The notes beneath the pieces were generated by a model that did no database searches, was not told the origin of the DNA, and saw only the letters and a list, made by a program, of their open reading frames with translations. Positions 55,130 through 64,000 of a stretch of 64,000 bases of DNA are shown here, piece after piece (position 1 is the stretch's first letter; each line of letters opens with the position of its first letter). The stretch covers positions 4,402,001 to 4,466,000 of the forward strand of contig JANVAS020000203.1 of assembly GCA_027563935.2 (NCBI GenBank), given 5' to 3'. The position numbers were made by a program, and so were the translations under genes. Source of the stretch: Costus lasius (taxonomy: Eukaryota > Streptophyta > Magnoliopsida > Zingiberales > Costaceae).

Positions 55130-55425
55130 GGTGAACCCCATGGGGTTCACCCGTGAAGTACACTGTACAAGCGCCCAGACTTTGTAACCAGAGTGTTTCA
55201 CATCCAGGTGAACCCCACGGGGTTCACCAAATTTTCAGCATGCGCAGGAACCCTCCAGTGAGCTTCACAGGCAGGTGAACTCCACGGGGTTCTCCATCTT
55301 TCCGAAGACCAGAAAACTGCTAGAATACTTCACGGGTTGGTGAACCCCAGCGGGTTCACCTGTGCTTCTGTTGCAACAGCCCGACTCAGCATACTTCACG
55401 GGTGAGTGAACCTGGGCGGGTTCAC
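55130..55425 (+). repeat. Tandem palindrome array in the G2 interior
   Basis: Five units starting at about 55130, 55207, 55273, 55339 and 55404, period about 65-77 bp. Each is centred on GGTGAACCCC facing GGGGTTCACC; the first two are perfect. Between them lie diverged spacers containing ACTTCACGGG-like sequence. It precedes ORF-1. Confidence 0.8.
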
Positions 55426-55729
55426 TGGAATTTCAATTTGTGTTTGCCCGAACTTAGGGCACACACGCGAGGGCTTCTGCCGCCGCCTTCCTCTTTTTCC
55501 AAGATTCCACTGATTTCGGTATTCTTCCTTCTTTCCAAACATGAAGAAGATCTCTCTAGGTCAGATCCGAGTGTTATTGCAAGCGAGACAAGTTTGGTTG
55601 CAACTTTGCCCCAGATTTTTGGCTCCCCAGATCGAACGAGTTTCCCCGCCGCCTCCCGAGCTCGACAAGATCAACTGATTGTGCCGCCTTCTCCCCATCT
55701 TAACACTCGAGGGTGACCTCTCAAGAGCT

Positions 55730-57150
55730 ATGCCTCCTAGGACGAAGGCCATGGCCAGCAAGAGAACTGCATGACCGCAGCAGTCACATTCAGATTCGTC
55801 CGCCATGGACGATGAGGAGTACGAGCCGACGCCTACTCCTCCTTTTTACCATCCTTCTTTGGCTACGCCAGGCTCCCCTTCATCTCATCATGGGCGCACA
55901 TCCGCCAGTCGATCACAGCCATACACCTCTCCCCCGAACGACTTCGGGATTATCTTCTGGAATGCTGCGCAAGAAGCACGGTATCAGATACCGCGACAAC
56001 GCCGTGTGCTCAATACGAGGTACCTTGACCGAACCACACTACAGATGCTAGGGATGCTCGGAGACCTTGATTTGATGTATGCAGCCATAGGGTGGGAGCA
56101 ATTCTAGCAGCTATTGTCACCCACTTACATTGGCACCACACTGGAATTTCTGAGTTGATTGGAAGAAAAGGCAGATCCTATCATTGATGACGATCCAGGG
56201 CGTCTGTCTTTCCGCTTGGGTAATATCGAACACATCCTCACTCTTTCACAGTTTCACAGCATTTACGATTTTCCAGAACCTTGTGCACGTAGAGTCCCTA
56301 CCGAGTACAGTGAGTAGAACTTCTAGGGCGCTATCACTAACGAGCACATCTACTCCGCTCGTGTAGCTCGTGCTTCCAGTCTGTGCAACCCAGTGATCAA
56401 GTACGTTCACCGCGTATTGGCCCACACCCTCTTTGGCCGCGGTCAAAGTGACGGTATGGTACGACAGACTGAGTTATTCTATATCTGGTGCATGCTCCAC
56501 AGTTTTAGAGTCGATTCTGGGTATTATTTGGCAAAGCATTTCAGCCGCGTCGCCCTTTCTTTGAGGGGAAAGATAGTAATTGGCGGCTTGATCACACCTT
56601 TGGCAGTTTCCTTAGGAATCATTCCCTATGGAACATTGGAAGCTACCGGCAACAACAGGCTCGACATCGAGTCTTGTGTTGCCATGAAGCTGATTTTACA
56701 CAAGGGAAATTCTTATTGTATGACATTCAAGGGAAACCCCTTCTACCTGCCTTTGCCAAACCCGGAGCGCACATTAGTCAGAGTCTGTGGAAACTGGCAC
56801 ATCCAGCCAGTTGAGGACGCACAGCCCGATTTAGTCAACACTGCACCACCAGCACCTGGAGCATCTTCCTTTGGTGGCACCTCCTCTCACAATTCTATGA
56901 TGTCTGTGTTGCAGGAAATCAGGGAGGAGCAACTCCATCCATGGAAGCACACATGCAGAGACAACACAAGATGATGGGATCCGTTTGGGAGAAGATATCG
57001 ATCATGGACGACCGGCTATCCGCACTCTCTGACGAAACAACAGCTCGCATGAACATTTCTTCCGACGAGGAGGCCGAGCCTGACTATAGCACACGTGGGA
57101 AGAGTAAGAGCTCCCGAGCATCTAGCTCTCGCTCGCGCAAGAGGAGGTAG
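55730..57150 (+). pseudogene. Athila ORF-1-type protein (G2), several nonsense codons and one frameshift
   Basis: Starts at 55730 with MPPRTKAMASKR, a start I recall as typical of Athila ORF-1. One frame runs to 56974 with stops TGA 55772, TAG 56105, TGA 56156, TAG 56315 and TAG 56324. Recognisable parts are a Pro/Ser-rich N-terminus, TRYLDRTTLQMLG, FRLGNIEHILTLSQF, the HRVLAHTLFGRG segment, GGLITPL and DIESCVAMKL. Near 56930-56940 the frame shifts; the C-terminus (DDRLSALSDE, then an Arg/Ser-rich tail) continues in another phase to 57150. It matches the G1 remnant at 1-794. Confidence 0.85.
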
Positions 57151-57910
57151 CCTGCCCCCCCCCCATCAGCATCGGCGTCATCATCCACTCCTCTCTCTCA
57201 TCATGGTATTGCATAGAGGACTATGCAAACTTTTAGAGTGGGTGAGCTTTCTATATTCCGGTTTCTATTTTCTTGTTTGCATGTGGCTATTTGACTGTGT
57301 TCTCTTAACTTTGCTATGTTTGGATGGATACGTCTATTCTGTGATGGATATTCTGGCATTGTATCTTATATGCCATTTTATTCGTGGGCCTATCCACATC
57401 TTCAGGCCCCACTCTGTGACAGACTTGTATGACATTATTTTTCTTGCTTGTGTCCGCACCTTGTTATGGTTACTATGCTTTTCATTCATGCTGTGTAAAT
57501 TTTTCCATGAGTTTGCGTTTGCATGTGTATGAGTCTTGTCCTATGAAGGCTATTTCAAAATTTTGAGTATTTTGAGTTGAATGCATAATTGGGTAGGAAT
57601 AATCAAAGAATTAAGTCTGGAGTGATACCTCCTTGTTAGAAATACTATTTGATCATATCCATATGTTCTATGATTTAGAAAATTTTGTGATTTGGATTGA
57701 TTTTGAGATGTTCATTAGTGGGTCAAACATTGATATGATTGTTGAATCGACTCAAGATTGCAACTTACATGAGAATCATATTTAGATACATATTTGCTTA
57801 GTTATTCCTTGATTTCCTTTCTATTGTTGGGGAGACACTGCATTTGTTCGAAAGGTTATGTTATCAACTGCTGAGCATACTTTGAATATATATATATATA
57901 TCGTCCTTAG

Positions 57911-58041
57911 ATTCCTCTACTTGACACTGCGAAAAATTGGCAGTGGTACCGAAGGACATGAGTTGAAATCTAAGGGATGTGAAGTTGAAAACAATAAAGA
58001 GACTCCTCTACTTGGCATTGCGAAAAATTGGCAATGGTACC
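57911..58041 (+). other. Twin 3' hairpins (G2)
   Basis: Two copies 91 bp apart: ATTCCTCTACTTGACACTGC, GAAAAATTG, GCAGTGGTACC; and GACTCCTCTACTTGGCATTGC, GAAAAATTG, GCAATGGTACC. The stems CACTGC/GCAGTG and CATTGC/GCAATG differ by a matched pair of changes. Confidence 0.75.
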
Positions 58042-58364
58042 TAAGATTATGAGTTGAAGTCTATTGCAATAATCAGTGTGTCATACCCTGATGAAACATT
58101 TGAGTTAACCCCAATGATTTGACTAGGAAGGATTGGAATCACATGAGTATTTTGTGTAAGCTTGATTGAATCCTATGTTTGCTGCTTACTAGGTTGTTTG
58201 GCATCTAGTTATTGTGAGATCAAACTATTGAACACTTGAGGCAACCATTTACTTAATTTCTCCTGATTAGATATTGGATTGTTATTAAATGTTTTTCTAA
58301 CTTGGATGTCTATCTTGACACGAAAGATTACTCTTATACCAAACATGTATTTCATCTTATTTTA

Positions 58365-58382
58365 TTGCTTGAGGACAAGCAA
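58365..58382 (+). other. Inverted repeat TTGCTTGAGGACAAGCAA (G2)
   Basis: Identical to the G1 and G3 copies, 21 bp before the 3' LTR. Confidence 0.8.
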
Positions 58383-58718
58383 AGATTTAAGTCTGGAGTA
58401 TTTTGATGCATCGCATTTTGGTAGTATTTTTTCGTTGTATTTCATGTCAAATCTAGGCTTATTTTAACACTTTTATACTCATCATAGCCTTATTTCCTTC
58501 ATATCTTCGGAATCTTTACTTTTTGGCACTTTTATGGAATTTTAGGTACGAACACCCCTTTTTCGACATATTTTGAAGATTCTGAGGCCATGGAATGATT
58601 TCTTGTGTGAAAACAAAGCCGCCCGTCAAATTTGAGCTCATTCGGAGTTTGCTTGAGAATCACAGCCATGGTGAACCCCACGCCAGCCAGCGAAACTCAC
58701 AGAGAGCATCACGGCCAG

Positions 58719-58867
58719 GTGAACCCAGCGGGGTTCACCAGAATTCCTTCATGCCGAAAATAGTCCATAGGACATCACAGCCAGGTGAACCCAGCGGGGT
58801 TCACCGCACTTCTTTCAGCCGAACTCACAGAATGAATCACGGCCAGGTTAACCCGGCGGGGTTCACC
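58719..58867 (+). repeat. Tandem palindromes in the G2 LTR
   Basis: Three units with GGTGAACCC-AGCG-GGGTTCACC type inverted repeats, 62-65 bp apart, plus a decayed one near 58671. Same unit family as the interior array 55130-55425. Confidence 0.8.
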
Positions 58868-58999
58868 CGTGTTTCTGATCCAGGCTCACGCACGGACCGT
58901 ACCTATACTCGGTTTTCCTTCGATTTCTCACCCGTTCAGAGTCCAAATTCGGCATGTAAGGTGTCTATGGAAAGCTCTTTTAGAGGCGAACGCATGGGA

Positions 59000-59007
59000 T
59001 ATAAAAG
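59000..59007 (+). promoter_or_regulatory. Probable TATA box of the G2 LTR
   Basis: TATAAAAG about 600 bp into the LTR, downstream of the palindromes; compare 5181-5190 in G1. Confidence 0.6.
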
Positions 59008-61158
59008 CCCTAATTTTCTTACCCTAATGAGGGGGTAATCATGCAAGGAAGTGGCACAGGTGGAAGAACACAGTGATGAGGTGATTTTTGGAGATTTTTG
59101 GAGATTGAGACACAAGATCATCATGATTTCTTCAGGATTCCTTCGGTTCATCGTCTTCTTCCTCTTAGATTCATTTCCTTGTACTTTTTCTTTCATTAAA
59201 AGAGAGATTTTGAGCATTTCAATGATGATTATAGCGTAAACCCTATTTCGGGGCTTGGTTGAATCCCTTTGATGATTCTGATCGCAAACTTTGTATCTAT
59301 TTTTGTTATTTGGAATGAATTGTGAGCATATTTTACTTTGACGTATTTATTTCATAATTTTACCTTGGCCGAGTATTTTCACGAGTTAGCCGTTACGATT
59401 CATATCGAGAGAAGGATCGTAAGGGTGGAATCTCTTAGTAAAACTTGTAAGATCTCGACACGAGAGTGCTTGGTCTTTGCTCGAGGATCACACAGTCTGC
59501 CATAGAACTCATTGGGTTTGTCTTAGAACGATCCACCGCGAGAGTAGGAGGTCAGTCTAAGACGAACACCGGGGTGTACACTTGAGAGAGGGCACCTTGT
59601 ACCCAAGGGTTAGGCTCCTTGTGCAAAACCAATAAACCAAATAATTAATATCTGTTGGGGTATGCCCTTAAGGCTAATGTTTGAGGCCTTGGGCTGTTAT
59701 CAGTATCATGTATAAACTATGTATATGTTTATAAAGGCAATTGTTGTTATTCAGATTGTTGCATTATCTGCTGCTGTATGTATACTTCTGAATAATGTCT
59801 CATTGGTGTTTCAGCTTGGCTGACATGCAGTATTGTCCTTAGTCGAGATATCTTGGTGAACATGAGACTGCCTTGATATGATTGAGACTAATATGTGTTC
59901 TAATCTTATAGGATGCTTCGAGCATGGAATAAGATTTAGACGCATAGGTGCATTGGATGTACTGGACTGACCCTACTTAGGATATTCAATTGTTTATCAC
60001 AATGTGAATAAATCCTTATAAGCAAGCAAGTGGTATACTCCCTCTGACTTGAGATCACTTGTGTTTCTAAATGATGATTGGCATTGTTTTGAGGTAGTTC
60101 AATATCATTTGAAAGATAATGGTTAAGGATTATCTTGGATGGTGGGCATGACTCATGTTAGGACACTGGTGATAGATATAGGATTGCCTCTCCTAGTTGG
60201 AGTGTGATGTTCTAAAGGGCCCCCTGGATGAGATGGTTGAGAAAGTGTTTGGCCATACCCAGATGACTATGTTCATCTGATCTAACCATTCTCATCATGT
60301 TGGAATTACAGGCTTGATAGGCTTGTCCAATAAGAACGTCCAGTGGCAAAGGGAACATGTATGCCGAGTGAATTGGATTCACACTTGTGCTATGGTTTGG
60401 GTGTAGTCTTGGAAGACTCTTTCCTTCATATCGGGAGACAGTGATGTGTTGCTAGATACCCCTCTCTGATCGTGATAACATAAGTTATCGTTACCGACAT
60501 TGAAGGAAACCCTTAGGGTCGCACAATTTGATGATATGGCTTACTTGTGTCAGATCGTGTGGACTGAATTGTTCTGGTTCAGTTTAAAGGAATTTAAACT
60601 CTGATTGGAAGTGAGATCTGGTCTGATCATGTTTGATTGATTAGGGCTTGAGATCGGTAAGCTTCGATCGAGAGAATTGATGCTTGATCATTGAGATCAA
60701 GAGGGTCGAGAGATGTGTGGTTAGATCTTGAACCATTTGGTTTAAAGAGATCAAGACCATGGTGGGTTCGATTTGGTCTTTGAACCAAAAAGAATTGAAC
60801 CTGTTCACTTGGTGAACGCATGGTTCAATTTGAGAGAGGAGTTATCGATGGCTTCAAGTGGAGTTAAACATGGGGTTAAGGACTTACTATGTTTGGAAGC
60901 CATTTTCATTGAGAAAACGCCCCCATGTTCGAACGCCTATCTCTCTCTCGCCCCCTCTCCTCTCGTGTGGATGATCTTCACGACAAGAGGAAGTTCGACC
61001 AGCAAAAGGGAGAAAGACATCTCCTCAAACACGATCTAGGACTCCTTGGATCTTTGCTAGCACAAGGAATACAAGGAAGAAGTCATCATCTTCTTGTGTG
61101 CGATTTCCTTTCGAGAAGAGCCGCTCGCCCTTTCTTCTTCCAAGTCGCCACTCAATCA

Positions 61159-61169
61159 ATGGCAATGGT
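61159..61169 (+). promoter_or_regulatory. Predicted spliced Gag start and donor (CopE)
   Basis: CAATGGCAATG then GTAACG in the 5' LTR. The acceptor is outside the window. Confidence 0.5.
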
Positions 61170-61600
61170 AACGCATTTTTTTTTTTGGTTGCTCATATTA
61201 TCTTGCCTCTCGATCCTATCAAACCTAGTTTTTCGCCTATGCAAGATCTCCTAGATGCGCATGTGAACTAGGGTTTGACCTTCAATTGGTATCAGAGCTA
61301 GGGTTTTTGGCTTGATATATATGATCGCCATCTTGTTGTGATCCATGTTTGTTTTATGCTTTGGTTAGATCTTCATGATGTCATGCGAAAATACATGCTA
61401 TATGTTAGATGTAAGCTTGCGCATGTAATGTTTGTTTGCGCTCTTCATGATAGTTTTCAACCAAAATATTATCATGCGCGCCCCCTCATTTATATCTATC
61501 TAAGCGCCTGCTTTAAACTCTTAGACGGGTTAACATGGTTGAAGTCGTTAGTCAAGTCTGGACCCAACAGCCTAATCAGACCATCTGACAGCCTAGATGG

Positions 61601-61821
61601 GTCGACCAGATAGCACCTGTGCGCAAGCATAACAGGTGGCTATAGGTCGACTGCAGAAGGGCGTGTAGCGATGTCTGATTGAGGCGCCTAGTGAACAATC
61701 ATGATTTAGGCCCGGGGTCACACCCGCTGGCCAGAAATCATGTGGGACGTTCAGCCCTTAAGGCATGCATAGTTGACCATCAGGTCGACGCAAGTCAGTT
61801 ATGACTGGGTGCATGCAAGGG
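61601..61821 (+). other. Structured leader RNA module (CopE)
   Basis: H1: GTCGACC (61601-61607) with GGTCGAC (61645-61651), ATAGC/GCTAT, ACCTGT/ACAGGT, GC-GCAA-GC. H2: CATGATTT (61700-61707) with AAATCATG (61735-61742), a matched change from CATGAGTT/AACTCATG. H3: GCATGCA/TGCATGC with inner GTTGACC/GGTCGAC. Confidence 0.7.
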
Positions 61822-62105
61822 CAGTGGGTCTGACTTGGTCTGATGAGTGGATGCCTGTTAATGGACCGTTGTAAGGTAGTAGGGCACATAAGGAAATAAA
61901 ATTGATGCCATGGGTATTTCAAAAATTTTATTTTCTGTTTGGATCACATGTATGCATGTTTGACATGTTCATTGGGTGTTTATTTAATCTTATGTGGGCT
62001 GCCCTTATATTTTTGGTGTGCTGTGCTGGGACCTGCGTGCCTGGAATTAATTTATAAATTTTACTGTGATCTGCGAATCACACTTTAATTTATGAAAATG
62101 TATAT

Positions 62106-64000
62106 TGTTGGGGTATGCCCTTAAGGCTAATGTTTAGGCCTTGGGATTCTTTCAGTATCATGTATAAACTCTTATGTTTATAAAGGCAATGTTTGTTATT
62201 CAGTTTGTTACATTGTCTGCTGCAATAAGTGTGCTTCTGAATAATGTCTCAATGCTGTTCAGCTTGGCTGACATGCTGTAATGTCCTTAGTCGAGATATC
62301 TTGGTGAACATGAGACAGCCTTGATATGATTGAGACTAATATGTGTTCTAATCTTATAGGATGCTTCGAGCATGGAATAAGATGTAGACTCATGGGTACA
62401 TTGGATGTACTGGACAGACCCTACTAGGATATTCAATTGTTTGTCACAATGTGAATAATCCTTGTTTGCAACAAGTGGCACATGTCCTCTGACTTGAGAT
62501 CACTTGTGTTTCTAAAATGATGATTGTCATTGTTTTGAGGTAGTTCAATATCATTTGAAACATAATGGTTATAGACTATCTTGGATAATGATCATGAGTC
62601 AGGTTAGGACACTAGTGATAGATATAGGATTGCCGTCTCCTTGATTGGAGTGTGATGTTCTAAAGGGCCCCCCCTGGCTGAGATGATTGAGAAAGTGTAT
62701 GGCCATACCCAGGTGACTATGTTCATCTGATCTAATCATGCTCATCATATTGGAGCTACAGGCTTGACACGCTTGTCCAATAAGAACATCCAGTGGCAAA
62801 GGAAACATGTATGCCTCGTGAAGTGGATTCACACTTGTGCTGTGGTTTGGGTGTAGTCTTGGAAGACTCTTTCCTTTATATCGGGAGACAGTGATGTGTT
62901 GCTAGATACCCCTCACTGATCGTGATAACGTAAGTTATCGTTACCGACATTTAAAGGAAACCCTTAGGGTCGCACAATTTGATGATATGGCTTACTTAAG
63001 TCAGATCGTGTGGACTGAATTGTTTCGGTTCAGTTTAACGGGATTTAAACTCTGATTGTAAGTGAGATCTGGTCTGATCATGTTTGATTGATTAGGGCTT
63101 GAGATTGGTATGCTTCGATCGAGAGAAGTGATGCTAGATCGGTGAGATCAAAAGCATTGAGAGATCAACGGTTAGATCTTGAACCTTTTGGTTCAATGAG
63201 ATCTAGACCATTGCTTGGGCTGGTTTGGTTTGGCCATTGAACCATATACATGTGAACCGGCTCATGTGTGAGCGCATGGTTCATATGGAGTGGGATAAGC
63301 GTTTGGTTCACTTGAAGTGAACGCATAACGCATGAACGTTTTCGTTTGCTATTTTTGGAAGTTCCAAAATAGAAACGCCTCCACGTTCGGTTGGCTTCAC
63401 GCTCCATTCAACCCTTTGCTCCTTGCTCTCGACGACACTCTCGTGTGGAGAAAAAGACGTCTTGGAGAAAGTTCGGCCAAGCAAGAGAGTTCATCTCTCA
63501 TTTCCTTTTATTCGATCAAGATACCTTGGTGCCTTGCTAGCACAAGAAGCAACAAGGGAGTAGGAAACATCTCATTGTGTGCGCATCTTTTGGAGGAGAT
63601 CAGATTTGTTCTCTTCTTCCAAGCCGACATCTACACAATGGCTATGGTATGATCTTTCGATCTATACTAGTTGTTTAACAAGTTAATCATATGTCTATGC
63701 AAACGATTCTAAGAAACCCTTGCTTCCGCTAGAAAAAATTTATGCGCCTCCTATTTGGGTTTCGCCCCCTTTAGATTAGGGGACTTACAATTGGTATCAG
63801 AGCGAGGTTATTGCTTGTTCATATGATTGCTTGATCTTCATGTTTGATCCATGAATGCGCTTGTGAATAGATCTAATGGATAATTACATGCCTAACTACA
63901 TGCTTATTGTTGTGAATATGATGTATCTTGGCGCATGTATCATGTATTCGCTTGTTGTAGTTTTTCCTTAAAACTTGATCACTTGCGCGCCCCATATTAG
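62106..64000 (+). mobile_element. CopF: Ty1/copia 5' LTR and start of leader
   Basis: 5' LTR 62106-63789 (1,684 bp, TG...CA), primer site TGGTATCAGAGC 63792-63803, leader runs off the window at 64000. The 5 bp before it are TATAT; the matching TSD would lie to the right. Predicted LTR start ATGGCTATG at 63638-63646 with the donor GTATGA, and an inverted repeat CTATTTT...AAAATAG at about 63349-63373. Confidence 0.92.

Larger units (their letters stand above)
57151..58403 (+). other. G2 3' non-coding region
   Basis: T-rich, no reliable ORF. It holds a short (AT)n tract (about 57888-57901), twin hairpins 57911-58041, and the 18-bp inverted repeat 58365-58382, followed by AGTCTGGAGTATTT up to the LTR. 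Confidence 0.65.
26174..59652 (+). mobile_element. G2: Athila-like Ty3/gypsy element, host of the nest
   Basis: The visible pieces are a gag fragment (26174-26766) and 55005-59652 (repeats, ORF-1, 3' non-coding region, 3' LTR from 58404). G3 splits it; the TSD GATTT is at 26762-26766 and 55000-55004. CopE splits its 3' LTR at 59652. The sequence on the two sides of G3 joins gag directly to the region before ORF-1, so pol is absent. Its left end lies beyond G1, outside the window. Confidence 0.72.
58404..59652 (+). repeat. G2 3' LTR, first part
   Basis: Starts TGATGCATCGC. It contains three palindromic units (58719-58739, 58784-58805, 58846-58867) and a TATA box (59000-59007), then AGCGTAAACCC and an Athila-like downstream region. 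Cut by CopE at 59652. Confidence 0.78.
59653..62105 (+). mobile_element. CopE: Ty1/copia 5' LTR and leader, interrupted by CopF
   Basis: 5' LTR 59653-61284 (1,632 bp), primer site TGGTATCAGAGC 61287-61298, then leader to 62105 where CopF is inserted. Coding region and 3' LTR lie beyond the window. The LTR is the most diverged of the copia set here. Confidence 0.9.

Noticed and set aside
55130..55425. Regular repeats with ~66-bp spacing, CRISPR-like at first sight
   Set aside because: Repeats are palindromic and spacers are diverged copies of one unit; eukaryotic retrotransposon context, no cas genes.
57095..57532. 145-codon hydrophobic frame after G2 ORF-1, which could suggest an envelope-like protein
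   Set aside because: It begins inside the ORF-1 tail in another frame and its hydrophobicity follows from T-rich DNA. No signal peptide or fusion motif is clear.
1..64000. Host protein-coding genes, rRNA or tRNA genes
   Set aside because: None found. Every ORF over about 150 codons belongs to a retrotransposon.

Overview
This window looks like intergenic DNA from a large, repeat-rich flowering-plant genome. I find no host gene. Every part can be assigned to LTR retrotransposons or their solo LTRs, nested up to five deep. The plant assignment rests on Athila-type Ty3/gypsy ORF-1 and Gag remnants, long-LTR (about 1.7 kb) Ty1/copia elements that resemble the Angela/BARE lineage (LTR start TGTTGGGGTATGCCC, primer site TGGTATCAGAGC), and plant-style start and splice contexts. 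I cannot name the species; a monocot is a guess.

Nesting, read from target-site duplications (TSDs). The outermost visible element is G2, an Athila-like gypsy on + (Gag remnant 26174-26766, ORF-1 55730-57150, 3' LTR from 58404). G1, a second Athila-like element on +, lies in G2's gag; only its 3' half is in the window (1-5818 and 26053-26173). Solo LTR S1 (5819-7852) sits in G1's 3' LTR. CopA (-, 7855-26043, TSD ACAGA) sits at the end of S1. CopB (+, 15003-24058, TSD GGTGG) sits in the leader of CopA. G2 is split again by G3 (-, 26767-54999, TSD GATTT), a gypsy element with LTRs, primer site and one ORF but no pol. G3 carries CopC (+, 26961-34883, TSD CAAAG) in its 3' LTR, solo LTR S2 (-, 38299-49117, TSD AGTAG) in its interior with CopD (+, 38972-48076, TSD CACCG) inside it, and solo LTR S3 (53490-54729, TSD GCCCT) in its 5' LTR. 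CopE (+, from 59653) sits in G2's 3' LTR and CopF (+, from 62106) in the leader of CopE; both run off the right edge.

The copia copies encode one Gag-PR-INT-RT-RNase H polyprotein of about 1,294 residues. CopD is open and looks the most intact. CopA is open but has lost an integrase zinc-finger His. CopB has one nonsense codon, CopC three plus a 3' deletion.

The most interesting material is non-coding and shared by the copia copies. (1) Each LTR that covers the region has a plant-type ATGGC start followed at once by a GT splice donor, and each full leader ends in a splice acceptor 21 nt before the Gag ATG, so splicing would join the LTR start in frame to Gag and remove the primer site and leader. 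(2) The leader contains a roughly 220-nt set of helices, including a GCAA tetraloop hairpin and a three-way-junction-like fold, with compensatory changes between copies. (3) Two related hairpins with the same CTCAG loop lie nearer Gag. The gypsy elements share a twin 3' hairpin with compensatory changes, an 18-bp inverted repeat near the 3' LTR, and family-specific tandem palindromes present both in the LTR and in the interior.
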